From Spongiibacter marinus (GTDB lineage Bacteria; Pseudomonadota; Gammaproteobacteria; Pseudomonadales; Spongiibacteraceae): DNA of 64,000 nucleotides. Made by a program: the position numbers and the translations under genes. Below the pieces are notes generated by a model. The model made no database searches. It was not told the origin of the DNA and saw nothing but the letters and a program-made list of their open reading frames with translations. Shown piece by piece: positions 52,921 through 62,741 of the stretch; the first letter of the stretch is position 1; each line of letters starts with the position of its first letter. The stretch spans positions 248,001 to 312,000 of the forward strand of contig NZ_JAFBBD010000001.1 in the NCBI RefSeq assembly GCF_016906995.1, given 5' to 3'.

Positions 52921-55200
52921 CTAGAACTGCACGCGGCCCTCTAGATAATAAGATCGGCGTGGCTCCAGGGTGCCGCGATACCCGCCAACATCCAACACCG
53001 TGGGCGAGCCAATACCAATCGTCAGCTCGTCGGTAATATTCTTACCCACCAAGGCCAGGGACCAGTCGCCATTGCTGTCGCCGAGCGCCAAGCGCGCATT
53101 GAACTTGGTGTAGGCACCCTGAATGCCGCGAGGGTCGAGGTCACCCGAGGTAAAATGGGTATCTTTAAATGAGGCGTCAGCGGTGAAGTCGAGCATTAAA
53201 TCGGCTGGCATGGGAATACTCACCGCACCCGATAGCGTGGCCGTCCACTCCGGCGTTTGTTGATTTTCTTTGCCGCTGAGGTCGCATATATCCTCGTCGG
53301 CAGTGGCCACACAAGGCCCCTCTTTGTATTCGAGCCACTCAAAATCCAAGTAGGCAAGCGAGCCGCTGAGCATAAACCATTCACTCATTAGCCAGCGCCC
53401 ATCCAGCTCTACACCTTTCGTCAATGCACTACCTGCATTGGACACCACAAAACCGGCTACGCCATCAAAGACACTGACCTGCATGTCTTCGTACTCAACG
53501 TGATACACGGCAATATTCAGTTCCGCCGCGCCATCAGCCAGCTGCATTTTACTGCCTATTTCTATGGCATCGGCCACTTCGTCTTCAAACTCAAAGTTCT
53601 CGCCACCACCGCCCGGCCCATCTTTGGCATTGTTGTTGCGCGCGTCAAAACTGCCTGACTTCGCCCCGCGGGTAACGGTGGCGTAGGTCATAATGTCTTC
53701 ATTGAGATCCCACTGAACATTGACCGACGGCAGGGTGACACCCACCTCGCGGTCACCCTCGATCTCATGCTCCTCAATGTTCAGCGCACCCAGTACGGTC
53801 GCAGTCACCGGATCAACGGGATTTTTCGTCCCCGACTGATAGAGGAATAATTCACGGAAGCCGGTTTTTTTCTCGTTCACGTAACGCAGGCCCAGCGTCG
53901 TTCTCAAAGAGTCCGTCCAGTTGAAGGTTACCTGGGCAAAGGTCGACCACGCCTCGCTGTCCATGTAGAAGTCTTTCTCAAGGTCCGCAGCCACGTTGGT
54001 CTGTGTATTGATCAGGCAGCCCACCGGATTGCGGCCCGCATCTGCCAGTGCGCCATTGCGCACCTTCAAGGGCGTAGACTCGTAGAAGGTCATCTCGCCC
54101 TCCTGATAGAAGGCGCCGACAATGTAGTCGATAAACTCTCCACCTGGAGAGGTAAAACGGAACTCCTGGCTGCGTTGGTCGTACTCTTCAATACCCAACA
54201 GCGGCACGGTATCAAAACTGCTGGAATCGCCGTCAAACAAGTCCTCTGACTCGAAGCCGGTCGCCGCGGTTACCGAGCTAAACGTTCCCTTCTCAAAATC
54301 GATATCGACGTTGAGTGTGGCGTTGTAATTATCGATTTCGGCGTACTCTTCGGCGTCGGTATTTTTAATGCCGTCCAAGGTGACATTTTCACCGCTACAA
54401 CCTGTCAGTGCGCTCTCGTGCGTAATTTCAAACTGACGACCATCCTGCTTGCGATTGGTTTTTTCAAGCTTCAGGCTGGTCGTGATGTCATCGCTGGGCA
54501 GCCAACCAAAGGTGATACGGCCTGAGAATTCCTCGACGCCCGGTTCATCGCGATCGACGGCGGGATTTTCATTGGTCATATAACCATCTTCGTCTCGCGT
54601 TCTCACCGCCGCACGAATGCCAAAGGTATCGCTGAGCGGCATCGACAACATTGCAGAGATTTCCCGCTGGCCATCGGGGCCACCACGCAGCGCGCTAAAG
54701 TTCGCCTCCAGCTCGTCGCCGGGCTTGGCGGCAATCAAACTCAGTGCACCGGCAATCGCATTTTTGCCAAACAGGATAGACTGCGGGCCGCGCAGCACCT
54801 CCACTCGCTCTAAATCCATGAAGGCGCCACGAGTTTGGTGGGGGCGCCCCAGGTGAACGCCATCTGAGAATATGCCCACCGACAGCTCAAAGCCCTGGTT
54901 TGAACCGGAGCCCACGCCGCGCATATACACATTGGGAAGTAAGCCGCCTTCCACCAATTTAAAATTCGGCGTGTAATCGGAAAGGTCGCTCAGGTTTTCA
55001 ATACCGGCTTTCTTAAGCTTGTCACCGTCCAGTGCGGTTACTGAAACCGGCACATCCGACAAAGACTCCGCGCGCTTCTGCGCGGTCACGATCACTTCTT
55101 CCAGCTTGAGTTGCTTTGCAGGCTCTGATTCCGCAGAGCCGGGCAGGGGGGTAACCATTAGCGCACTCGCCGTGAGCGCGCCAGACAAGGCTTTGTGCAT
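52921..55200 (-). CDS. TonB-dependent outer-membrane receptor (paralogue of the 3786-6326 receptor)
   Basis: This 759-residue receptor has a signal peptide ending near GSA and a TonB box LEEVIVTAQKR. Its plug has YMRGVGSGSNQGFELSVG and RVEVLRGPQSILFGKNAIAGA, and the barrel ends in RVQF. The start is the ATG at 55198-55200. Plug sequence and barrel motifs (GSFDARNNN, LAYLDFEW, ALVGKNITDELT) match the receptor at 3786, which has corresponding GGFDARSNS, LAFLDFEF and ALLGKNLSDELI. It sits beside a lipase and acyl-CoA genes, so a hydrophobic substrate is likely. Confidence 0.93.
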   Translation of the reverse strand: MHKALSGALTASALMVTPLPGSAESEPAKQLKLEEVIVTAQKRAESLSDVPVSVTALDGDKLKKAGIENLSDLSDYTPNFKLVEGGLLPNVYMRGVGSGSNQGFELSVGIFSDGVHLGRPHQTRGAFMDLERVEVLRGPQSILFGKNAIAGALSLIAAKPGDELEANFSALRGGPDGQREISAMLSMPLSDTFGIRAAVRTRDEDGYMTNENPAVDRDEPGVEEFSGRITFGWLPSDDITTSLKLEKTNRKQDGRQFEITHESALTGCSGENVTLDGIKNTDAEEYAEIDNYNATLNVDIDFEKGTFSSVTAATGFESEDLFDGDSSSFDTVPLLGIEEYDQRSQEFRFTSPGGEFIDYIVGAFYQEGEMTFYESTPLKVRNGALADAGRNPVGCLINTQTNVAADLEKDFYMDSEAWSTFAQVTFNWTDSLRTTLGLRYVNEKKTGFRELFLYQSGTKNPVDPVTATVLGALNIEEHEIEGDREVGVTLPSVNVQWDLNEDIMTYATVTRGAKSGSFDARNNNAKDGPGGGGENFEFEDEVADAIEIGSKMQLADGAAELNIAVYHVEYEDMQVSVFDGVAGFVVSNAGSALTKGVELDGRWLMSEWFMLSGSLAYLDFEWLEYKEGPCVATADEDICDLSGKENQQTPEWTATLSGAVSIPMPADLMLDFTADASFKDTHFTSGDLDPRGIQGAYTKFNARLALGDSNGDWSLALVGKNITDELTIGIGSPTVLDVGGYRGTLEPRRSYYLEGRVQF

Positions 55201-55354
55201 AGTCAATCTCGCTTTTATAGTTATTGATGCGATGCTTAGCGACTCTTAGTATTACACCATTATCAAAAACTGTACATTAGTGGCGGCCGGACACAAAAAA
55301 GGGCCCGAGGAACTGAATAGTTGCTCACCCGGACCCAAAACGGAGGAAACGAAT

Positions 55355-56587
55355 TTACTCGCAGCGAGCTTGAATTTTTTGACCTGCAAAAACCTTTTCC
55401 ACGAAAACCGACGAGTCATTGGTTGAACCATTCACAACACTACCGTGTGTCGCACGAGGGTAGAAATGCGACTCGACTGTGGTGCCCGCCGCGCACAAAC
55501 TCTTCTTAAGAGCCATTTGCATACGCACCGGGGTACTCAAATCTTTACCACTGATTCCCATAAACACAGGAACATCTAGCTTGAGCGTCGCATACTCCAT
55601 TCTTTTGAAGGCCGCCTGCAGAACCGCACCCGGGCTTTTCTTGAATGCCTTGTTGTAGGTGAGTGCCGCAGCATCCACCTTGTCACGCAAATCACCATAG
55701 CAAGTGTCGTTAACGGCTTTTGCCACTACTAACGCCGACGGCCGCACGTAGTCCTCAAGGCGAAATTCAGGATTGATCAACCCGAGCATGGATAGGGCCA
55801 GAAAGTTATAGGCCAACATCGGGTCGACCACATCCTTTGGGCGAGATGCCTGGACGGCAGCCAAACCCTCTGCAGAAAAATAGGGTGCCCCCGTCAGCAC
55901 AGCACCCCGCACGTCGATTTCTGGCCCGTATTGCGGCGCGTAGCCCACTGTCGCGAGCGCCGCACCAGCACCCTGTGACTGACCGATAATCACAACGGAC
56001 TTCGACACGGGGAAATTGGCGTTCTGCACAGCGCGGATAATATCGATGTTGCTGTATGCCGCCGGACGCGTAGCCAAATACGGATGAGTACCAGGGGTAC
56101 CCAGACCTTGGTAATCGCTGGCAACAACGGCATAACCATTCGCCAACCAGAAATTTAGATAAGTATTATCGCGATCTCGACGACCGTTCCATGACGGCGC
56201 ACATGCATCCGCGATACCCACCGTGCCATGAGCCCATGCAATAAGAGGCCATCCCCCTTTTGGCGCATCACCTTTCGGCAGGTAAAGCGCTCCGGAAACC
56301 ACAATATCTTGCTCGCCAAAAAGCCCATCTTTCGATGAATACAAGAGTCGGAGATTTTCTCCAGCGCGCATCAATGACTGATGCTTGGCCAGCGGCTCCT
56401 GACGAAGCAGAACTCCCGCCTTGCCCGGATGTGCCCCTTTGTACAGATAAAAATCACTCAGGGCCATATCACCCAAGGGTGGAGCGATCGCTGGCGAAGC
56501 GGCATTCAGGGGCATTACCACACTGGCAAGTAAGACAAGCAGCATCCATCTATTAATTGCCCTGCGGGCTATGCGTAGTAATATCAT
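55355..56587 (-). CDS. Secreted LIP-family lipase
   Basis: This 410-residue protein starts at ATG 56587, with AAAGGTG upstream. A signal peptide ends near LNA. The alpha/beta-hydrolase elbow is GQSQGAGA and an acidic Asp lies in MGISGKDLSTP. The His in RATHGSVVNG completes the triad. The family is secretory lipase (PF03583 type). It is divergent from an AraC regulator, and a receptor gene lies downstream. Confidence 0.88.
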   Translation of the reverse strand: MILLRIARRAINRWMLLVLLASVVMPLNAASPAIAPPLGDMALSDFYLYKGAHPGKAGVLLRQEPLAKHQSLMRAGENLRLLYSSKDGLFGEQDIVVSGALYLPKGDAPKGGWPLIAWAHGTVGIADACAPSWNGRRDRDNTYLNFWLANGYAVVASDYQGLGTPGTHPYLATRPAAYSNIDIIRAVQNANFPVSKSVVIIGQSQGAGAALATVGYAPQYGPEIDVRGAVLTGAPYFSAEGLAAVQASRPKDVVDPMLAYNFLALSMLGLINPEFRLEDYVRPSALVVAKAVNDTCYGDLRDKVDAAALTYNKAFKKSPGAVLQAAFKRMEYATLKLDVPVFMGISGKDLSTPVRMQMALKKSLCAAGTTVESHFYPRATHGSVVNGSTNDSSVFVEKVFAGQKIQARCE

Positions 56588-56755
56588 CGTCGTCACCTTT
56601 GTTATGGCACAGCTATGTACACCAACCCGATAGCTGATTATTTCTTTGCAAGGGTATGCGTCGACGATAAATAGAACAATCGCAGAAAGCTGCAGGTTAG
56701 TAGCCCAATCGCTCACGAAGCGGTATCAAATAGCCATTCAGGGTCAGCCAAACAC

Positions 56756-56769
56756 CTCGCACATGCGAG
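56756..56769. promoter_or_regulatory. Inverted repeat between lipase and AraC genes
   Basis: CTCGCA and TGCGAG around CA form a 14-base inverted repeat in the 262-base divergent region 56588-56849. It could bind the AraC regulator or be chance; AraC sites are often direct repeats. No other gene lies here. Confidence 0.25.
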
Positions 56770-56849
56770 CAAGATGTTGGATTCCTACCCGTCGCGGTTA
56801 TACTTGATCCAATGATGAATCTACTCACACGAGGCAATAAGTAGAACAG

Positions 56850-57845
56850 GTGGAAATATCAACCGTACCCGGGCAACACGTCCTAACATTGCTCGCACTC
56901 GCAGAGTCACGCGGATTGTCTCGGGATGACTTGCTCAGTGGCGCACAAATTCCCGCCAGCGTACTGGAAAGCAAAACTGCCCCTGTGCCACTGCGAAACT
57001 TTATCGCTCTGGCGAACACCTTGATGGTAGAGATGGACGATGAGAGCTGCGGAATGCTGCCGACGCCAGTAAAACCCGGTTCTTTCGTTCTATTGTGCCA
57101 AAGCTGCATGGACTGCAAAACTCTGGGACACTTTCTTCGTCGCCGCATTAAGACGCTGGCACTAATCAATAGCGACATTCAAATGGATCTCCGCCAAGAC
57201 GGCGAAAATGCTTATTACGAGGTAAAAACACCAACGCAGAATAGGAGCTCTTTAGGTCAGCACATCACGATTATTTTGTTAGCGTTAGCTCATCGCGTTA
57301 GCTGCTGGACAATTCGTGACTATATCCCAATTAATTCCGTGGATATTATTGGGAAGAAAAACCGGCGAGCACGCGACTATGATTATTTACTGAATTTCTC
57401 CATTAATTATGAGCAGGAGAGAAATCAGCTTTGCTTCCCAGCCGAATATCTCGATCGCCCGATCTTGCAAGACCGAGAGAGCATGGAGCAATTTTTAAAA
57501 GCCCCAGCCTACTATCTGATGTCCGGCAGAGGTGTACGACACAGTCTTAACTACGAAATCAGAAAGCTACTGGAAGATAGCGCCGTCGGCGATTTTCCCA
57601 GCCTGGAAGACGTGGCAGAGCGCTTCAATCTTAGCGTTGCAACGCTGCGCCGACGCCTTCGCGAGGAAGGTACGACATACCAAGACCTAAAAGACGATAT
57701 TCGTCGGGATTTCGCTATCAACGTCCTTCTCCGAGAAGGCAACGTAAAAGCAGCGGCCTACGCCTCGGGCTTCAGCGAACCGACATCTTTCTTCCGCGCC
57801 TTTAAGCGCTGGACCGGCACAACACCCAAAGCCTATATCTCCTAA
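56850..57845 (+). CDS. AraC family transcriptional regulator
   Basis: This 331-residue regulator has an N-terminal arabinose-binding-like (OruR/PF12625 type) domain and a C-terminal double HTH from SLEDVAERFNLSVATLRRRL to AAAYASGFSEPTSFFRAFKRW. The start is a GTG with GAGG about 15 bases upstream, so a nearby alternative is possible. It is divergent from the lipase and adjacent to the CoA-ligase operon, which may be its targets. The ligand is unknown. Confidence 0.9.
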   Translation: MEISTVPGQHVLTLLALAESRGLSRDDLLSGAQIPASVLESKTAPVPLRNFIALANTLMVEMDDESCGMLPTPVKPGSFVLLCQSCMDCKTLGHFLRRRIKTLALINSDIQMDLRQDGENAYYEVKTPTQNRSSLGQHITIILLALAHRVSCWTIRDYIPINSVDIIGKKNRRARDYDYLLNFSINYEQERNQLCFPAEYLDRPILQDRESMEQFLKAPAYYLMSGRGVRHSLNYEIRKLLEDSAVGDFPSLEDVAERFNLSVATLRRRLREEGTTYQDLKDDIRRDFAINVLLREGNVKAAAYASGFSEPTSFFRAFKRWTGTTPKAYIS

Positions 57846-57866
57846 GTCATACCCAACTACCCGGTA

Positions 57867-59567
57867 TTACAATACTGGCTCGGCCCAAACAACAGCCTGT
57901 GACTGACGCTGCCAATTAGCAAAGTGCCCGCTATAGCGTTCTTCCAACTGGGCCCGCTTCACTTTTAAGGTTGGTGTTATCAGGCCTGCCTCCAGCGTCC
58001 ATTCATCACCAACAATCACGATATGCGATATATTTTCATGCTTATCAAGTTTGCCGTTGGTGTCTGACAATGTCTGAAGTAAACGCTTGGCAAGTTCACG
58101 CATTCCGCCTTCCGTTTTGCTCAACTCTTTACTTTCTTCTGTCAACACAACCAATGCCAGAGGTTGCGGCATGTTCGCGCCGGTAACACATACGAGCTCT
58201 ATATCATCACTTTGACTCAGCATGTCTTCAATTGGTGCTGGCGCAACATATTTCCCTTTGCTTGTTTTAAAAATTTCCTTAATACGACCAGTGATTCGAA
58301 GCCTGCCCTGCGCATCTATCTCACCGCGATCACCGGTACGAATAAAACCGTCATCATCAAATAGTTCTGCACTAAGCTCTGGCTCTTTGTAGTAACCGAG
58401 CGTCGCTGCGGGCGTCTTGACTAGAATTTCTCCTGACTCAGCAATACGACACTCAACACCCGTAGAGGGCGTGCCGACATAGCCAACGCGAGACTCGCCA
58501 CTTCTGGTAGCGTGAGAAAAAGCAAAGTTTTCGCTCATGCCATATCCTTCCAGAATCTCAATGCCCAGTGAGCGATACCAATTTATCAGCGACGTTGATA
58601 GTGGCGCCGCACCACTTATTGCTATGCGCATGGCATCCATCCCCATGCCTTCCAAGACTTTTTTGCGGACGCGTTTACCGATAAATGGCAGCTTCAACAG
58701 TCGCTGTAAACGCTTATTAGGGATTTTTGCATTTACCTGCTGCTGAAACTTCTGCCATATTCTCGGCACGGCAAAAAAGAGTGTAGGCCGGGCGCGACGC
58801 AGGTCCTCACCAAACGTTGCAAGAGAGTATGAGAAAAACACACGATAGCCGTAATAAATATGGTTAACCTCCACCGAGGCTCTTTCGCCGACATGCGCCA
58901 AAGGCAAATAGGAAAGCTTGCGATCCTGTGTGCTGATGCCGTACATCTGCCCGGAGGCAGTGCCAACTGTTGCCAGGTTCTTAAACGAGTGCATGACTCC
59001 TTTAGGCATGCCCGTTGTACCCGAGGTGTAAATAATCGTTGCCAACTCATCAAGATCTGGTATTGGATTGTCCGCTATCGGCTCAAATTCCACCAATATG
59101 TCGTTCCAGCGTTTGCCGATATCATCAGGCACGGAAGACGCAAGCGGAAAACTAATTAGCTGAATATCTTCATCAATGCCAGTCGCGATCTCCGGCCACT
59201 TTTCTAGCTTGCCGGCAAACATCACTTTTGCACCGGAATGATCCAGTATCTGTCGAACACTTCCGCCCGTTAGCACAGGGTATATCGGCACAGAAATATG
59301 GCCCGCCATCCAGATAGCAAGATCAGCCATTATCCAGTTTGCACAGTTCGTCGACATCAATGCGATACGACTCCCGGCTTCCAGGTTAAGCGAGCGCAGG
59401 AACGCAGCAACACGCCGGGCCTGATCTGCGGTTTCACGCCACGAGTACTCCACGACCTCGTCAGCCGACACTGGCTGTATAAAACAGATATCAGTTGCCT
59501 GCTCGGCTTCGCGTTGGTAGAAAGCCTCTAATACAGAGAGAGTTCTTGGCTTATTGTTATCGCTCAT
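57867..59567 (-). CDS. Acyl-CoA synthetase (AMP-forming)
   Basis: This 566-residue adenylating enzyme has YTSGTTGMPKGVMHS (P-loop), LPLAHVGERAS, EGYGMSENFAFS and FIRTGDRGEIDAQGRLRITGRIKEIFKTSKGKYVAP, ending with a longer C-terminal domain. It belongs to the long-chain (FadD/FAA-like) group. It is the last gene of an operon with acyl-CoA dehydrogenase and thiolase-like genes. Start ATG 59567. Confidence 0.93.
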   Translation of the reverse strand: MSDNNKPRTLSVLEAFYQREAEQATDICFIQPVSADEVVEYSWRETADQARRVAAFLRSLNLEAGSRIALMSTNCANWIMADLAIWMAGHISVPIYPVLTGGSVRQILDHSGAKVMFAGKLEKWPEIATGIDEDIQLISFPLASSVPDDIGKRWNDILVEFEPIADNPIPDLDELATIIYTSGTTGMPKGVMHSFKNLATVGTASGQMYGISTQDRKLSYLPLAHVGERASVEVNHIYYGYRVFFSYSLATFGEDLRRARPTLFFAVPRIWQKFQQQVNAKIPNKRLQRLLKLPFIGKRVRKKVLEGMGMDAMRIAISGAAPLSTSLINWYRSLGIEILEGYGMSENFAFSHATRSGESRVGYVGTPSTGVECRIAESGEILVKTPAATLGYYKEPELSAELFDDDGFIRTGDRGEIDAQGRLRITGRIKEIFKTSKGKYVAPAPIEDMLSQSDDIELVCVTGANMPQPLALVVLTEESKELSKTEGGMRELAKRLLQTLSDTNGKLDKHENISHIVIVGDEWTLEAGLITPTLKVKRAQLEERYSGHFANWQRQSQAVVWAEPVL

Positions 59568-59635
59568 ATCCAAACATCCACTTTGCTATATGTCCGCGAG
59601 GGACGACTAATCACAGTCCTGTCAGTGAGCGCTGA

Positions 59636-61162
59636 TTAGTCAGTTACTATTTCAAAGAACCTGCTTTCACCCTGAGTATGTATGCGTCCCTTAACACCAA
59701 TAACCGCATCCATATCGAGAAGGCTCTGCAGAGTAATGTGATCATCAATATTGGCAATTGCGCGCAGTCCTGACGGCGTCTTAGCTACGACAATGCCGCG
59801 CTTGGGGCCATTGCGATCGAACGAAATGGTGTAGGTTTCTACAACCACCTCACCCTGATAGTCCTCACTTAGCTGAACTCGAGGCCCGCTATCCACTTCA
59901 TTTTGCAGCGGTAGAGCATCGATAGCCTGCCACTCACCATCTTGCGGCGAGGATGAATAAACACCGACCGAATGCTTGGTCAAATACAGGCCATTTGCGG
60001 TAACCAACCCGTTTCTGGCTTCCCCTTCGCGTATCAGCCTCACCATTTCAGCTATGGCATGTAGCGAATAGTTATTACCAGGGCCACCAAAGAACGGCAG
60101 TCCGCCCGTTACGGTGACGCCACGCTCATCAAACGGTGATAAACCAATTTCATTACAGGCGATTTGTACAGCACTGGGGAAACAGCTGTATAAATCGAAT
60201 CGATCGATAGAATCCAAAGCAATGTCGGCATGATCGAGCACTGCGCGAACGGCTTTACCCAGACCAGGAGAACGCGTTAAATCTTCTCGCTCCGTGATAT
60301 TCCATATTTCATTAATATCCGTCCCTGCCCGGAGATATACCAACCGCGATGGGTCAATACCGATTTCAATCGCCTTGCCTGCAGTAGTCATTAGCACTGC
60401 CGAAGCCATATCCACCGCCAAGACGGCATTCATTAATTTGGTATAGGGAAATCCAATAATCCGATTCTCATCAGAAACCGTGGAAATTTGGTCTGCAGAA
60501 TATCGCTCTTGCCGCCAGGCGTGAGGATTCCCCGCCGCAACGGCAGACATACGGCTGGACAGCTCTCCCAACAATTGCTGATGAACAGAGCGGCTATTTT
60601 TTTTACCATGCTGAAGCGCATTTTCAAACAGAGGGTAGGTGTTAATGGGTTCGTAGAGGCCGCATGCCTTTTCGGCTGCGCTCGTACCGTCGCGGTCACC
60701 GTCGCCGAGAATTTCGGGCAGAGTTTCACCATCTGCCCAATGCGCCAGCGAATCACCCGACTTCATCGCTGCAAAAAAAGTTGCAAACAGCTCAGCACCT
60801 TGAAGCAGCGCCATTGAACACTCCCCCCGGTGCAATCGCTCAGCCAAGCGGTTAACAATATACTGGGGCGAATTTCCTCCGATCGGCCCTGCCAACAACT
60901 GAGGGGCCGGAATGCTCAAACGCCGCGCAACCTCCAAGCCCGGATTGCGTGGAAACAACCCCGCTATTGCTGGATTGGTATCAGCAATAAATCGTACGCT
61001 TGCAATACAGTCTATATGCTGGCAAATATCGTCAACACCGCTATCGAGCATTGCTCGGCGCGAAACCTGTTCTAGCGCGTCTGTGGGGGTGCGACCTGCG
61101 TCGCAATCCCGCCACGTATGCTGACTAATGCCGATCAGAACCGGGCTTTTCGGGTCGATCAT
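59636..61162 (-). CDS. Thiolase-like protein type 1 with additional C-terminal domain
   Basis: This 508-residue protein has an N-terminal thiolase fold (SPVLIGISQHTWRDCD, VIGGNSPQ-like GPIGGNSPQYIVNRL near residue 95). The usual nucleophilic Cys is replaced in GGNSPQ. The C-terminal half has GGLPFFGGPGNNYSLHAIAE and a segment ANGLYLTKHSVGVY in place of the usual CxGxG motif. A C-terminal extension (ETYTISFDRNGPKRGIVVAK) matches the TLP1 extra domain. Known TLP1 proteins also lack this Cys and are not classical thiolases. The start is ATG 61162; a GTG two codons earlier is possible. Confidence 0.88.
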   Translation of the reverse strand: MIDPKSPVLIGISQHTWRDCDAGRTPTDALEQVSRRAMLDSGVDDICQHIDCIASVRFIADTNPAIAGLFPRNPGLEVARRLSIPAPQLLAGPIGGNSPQYIVNRLAERLHRGECSMALLQGAELFATFFAAMKSGDSLAHWADGETLPEILGDGDRDGTSAAEKACGLYEPINTYPLFENALQHGKKNSRSVHQQLLGELSSRMSAVAAGNPHAWRQERYSADQISTVSDENRIIGFPYTKLMNAVLAVDMASAVLMTTAGKAIEIGIDPSRLVYLRAGTDINEIWNITEREDLTRSPGLGKAVRAVLDHADIALDSIDRFDLYSCFPSAVQIACNEIGLSPFDERGVTVTGGLPFFGGPGNNYSLHAIAEMVRLIREGEARNGLVTANGLYLTKHSVGVYSSSPQDGEWQAIDALPLQNEVDSGPRVQLSEDYQGEVVVETYTISFDRNGPKRGIVVAKTPSGLRAIANIDDHITLQSLLDMDAVIGVKGRIHTQGESRFFEIVTD

Positions 61163-61192
61163 CGTCACAACACTCCTATCGATGACCGTGTT

Positions 61193-62365
61193 TTATAGCT
61201 GAAACTGACGCGCAGCAAGATCGCGCATGATTTCCTCAGAGCCACCGCCAATCGCATTTACGCGAACTTCGCGATAGATACGCTCTACACGGTTCCCGCG
61301 CATATAACCGATGCCACCCAATATTTGCATGGCTTCTCGCGCACAGAACTCCATGGTCTGGCTACACTGCACCTTTAGCAGAGCAATATCACCGAATACC
61401 GCCGTACCCGCTAACACCTCGCGTGTACAGTGCTGTATGTAGGCCTGACAACAATTTATTCTCTGCTTCATTTCAGCAATTTTATGACGAATTACTTGGT
61501 GGTCAGCCAAACGCTTGCCAAAGGTTTTCCGATCTTGCGCCCAGTTCACGGCTTCTTCAAGACACACTCGAGCACTTGCCTCTGCCATCACCGACATTGA
61601 AAGCCGCTCAGCATTGAAGTTATGCGCGATAACAAAGAATCCGGCATTCTCCTCTCCCAAGCGGTTAGCGATCGGCACCCGGACATTATCGAAGTAAATA
61701 GTTGCGGTATCGCTGCACCACCAACCCTGTTTTTTATCCAACGGTGTACGACTCACACCCTCAGCATCGGCGGGAATCACAAGCACTGAAATTCCACCAA
61801 CGCCATCTCCGCCCGTACGAACGCCTGTCGTAAACCAATCAGCGCCCATACCACCAGATATGAAGGTCTTACTACCATTAACAATATAGTAATCACCATC
61901 GCGCACGGCGGTGGTTTTCAGGTTAGCAACATCGGAGCCGCCTGAGGGCTCAGTAATAGCCAGCGAGATGCGCTTTTTCCCAGCCAGAATTGGCGGAATC
62001 AGCTCACTCTTGATCTCACTACTGCCAAATGCCAGAACCGGCGGCAAGCCAATACCGTGAGATAGCAACGTACTCGGCAGCCCACCCAAGCTTGTTCTCG
62101 CCAGCTCTTCACTCAAAATATTTCTGTAGTGAATATCGATTCCTTCTGAGGTGCCACCGTATTCCTCGGGGTAACCCATCCCCATCATTCCTACGGCCGC
62201 CGCTTTTTCCCACAACTCCGGAGGCAATTCTCCCTGCTCATCCCAATCATCAACATTTGGCGTAATTTCTTTATCGATAAAGCGGCGCAAATGGTCGCGC
62301 CATGCCTCATGCTCTTCCGTTAAATCCGGATTTTTTAGCCTGCTTGAATCAAATGAAAGTGACAT
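61193..62365 (-). CDS. Acyl-CoA dehydrogenase
   Basis: This 390-residue flavoenzyme has LAITEPSGGSDVANLKTTA, YIVNGSKTFISGGM, RKTFGKRLADHQVIRHKIAEM and a C-terminal LGGIGYMRGNRVERIYREVR, GGGSEEIMRDL. It is the first gene of a three-gene operon (dehydrogenase, thiolase-like, CoA-ligase) and is divergent from the HMG-CoA reductase gene. Confidence 0.94.
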   Translation of the reverse strand: MSLSFDSSRLKNPDLTEEHEAWRDHLRRFIDKEITPNVDDWDEQGELPPELWEKAAAVGMMGMGYPEEYGGTSEGIDIHYRNILSEELARTSLGGLPSTLLSHGIGLPPVLAFGSSEIKSELIPPILAGKKRISLAITEPSGGSDVANLKTTAVRDGDYYIVNGSKTFISGGMGADWFTTGVRTGGDGVGGISVLVIPADAEGVSRTPLDKKQGWWCSDTATIYFDNVRVPIANRLGEENAGFFVIAHNFNAERLSMSVMAEASARVCLEEAVNWAQDRKTFGKRLADHQVIRHKIAEMKQRINCCQAYIQHCTREVLAGTAVFGDIALLKVQCSQTMEFCAREAMQILGGIGYMRGNRVERIYREVRVNAIGGGSEEIMRDLAARQFQL

Positions 62366-62664
62366 AACACAGTTCTCTTTAATTTTATGTTGTAGGGCAG
62401 ATAACGTGTTAACAAGTTAATGGTGTAGCTCGAGGAATTCACTGGCACGGCGTTTCAGAATACTGTCTGCTCCGCTCAAAATGATATTGAGCCAGGCAGG
62501 GAGATAAGAAATCCAGCGCTAAGGTCACAACACTAACCGCCCCCATACCCGATGAAAGACACTTTAATTGGTGATCGGCTACCTGTACCGAAGGAACTCG
62601 TGAGCGCCAGAGCTATATCTATGAGCGGTGTCGCAATTGTCTGAGAACGGAACAGGCTCCTACT

Positions 62665-62695
62665 ATGTAAACCGGTCATGGTATTTCGTTTACAT
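62665..62695. promoter_or_regulatory. Operator-like inverted repeat upstream of HMG-CoA reductase
   Basis: ATGTAAAC (62665-62672) and GTTTACAT (62688-62695) are perfect 8-base arms around a 15-base spacer, about 50-75 bases before the reductase start. The divergent region 62366-62741 (376 bases) has no gene that I can support. The spacing fits a dimeric regulator. Confidence 0.45.
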
Positions 62696-62741
62696 GAAAT
62701 GAGGCCGAAATAACAATAAGCACAGAACGAGGGAAGGGAAG

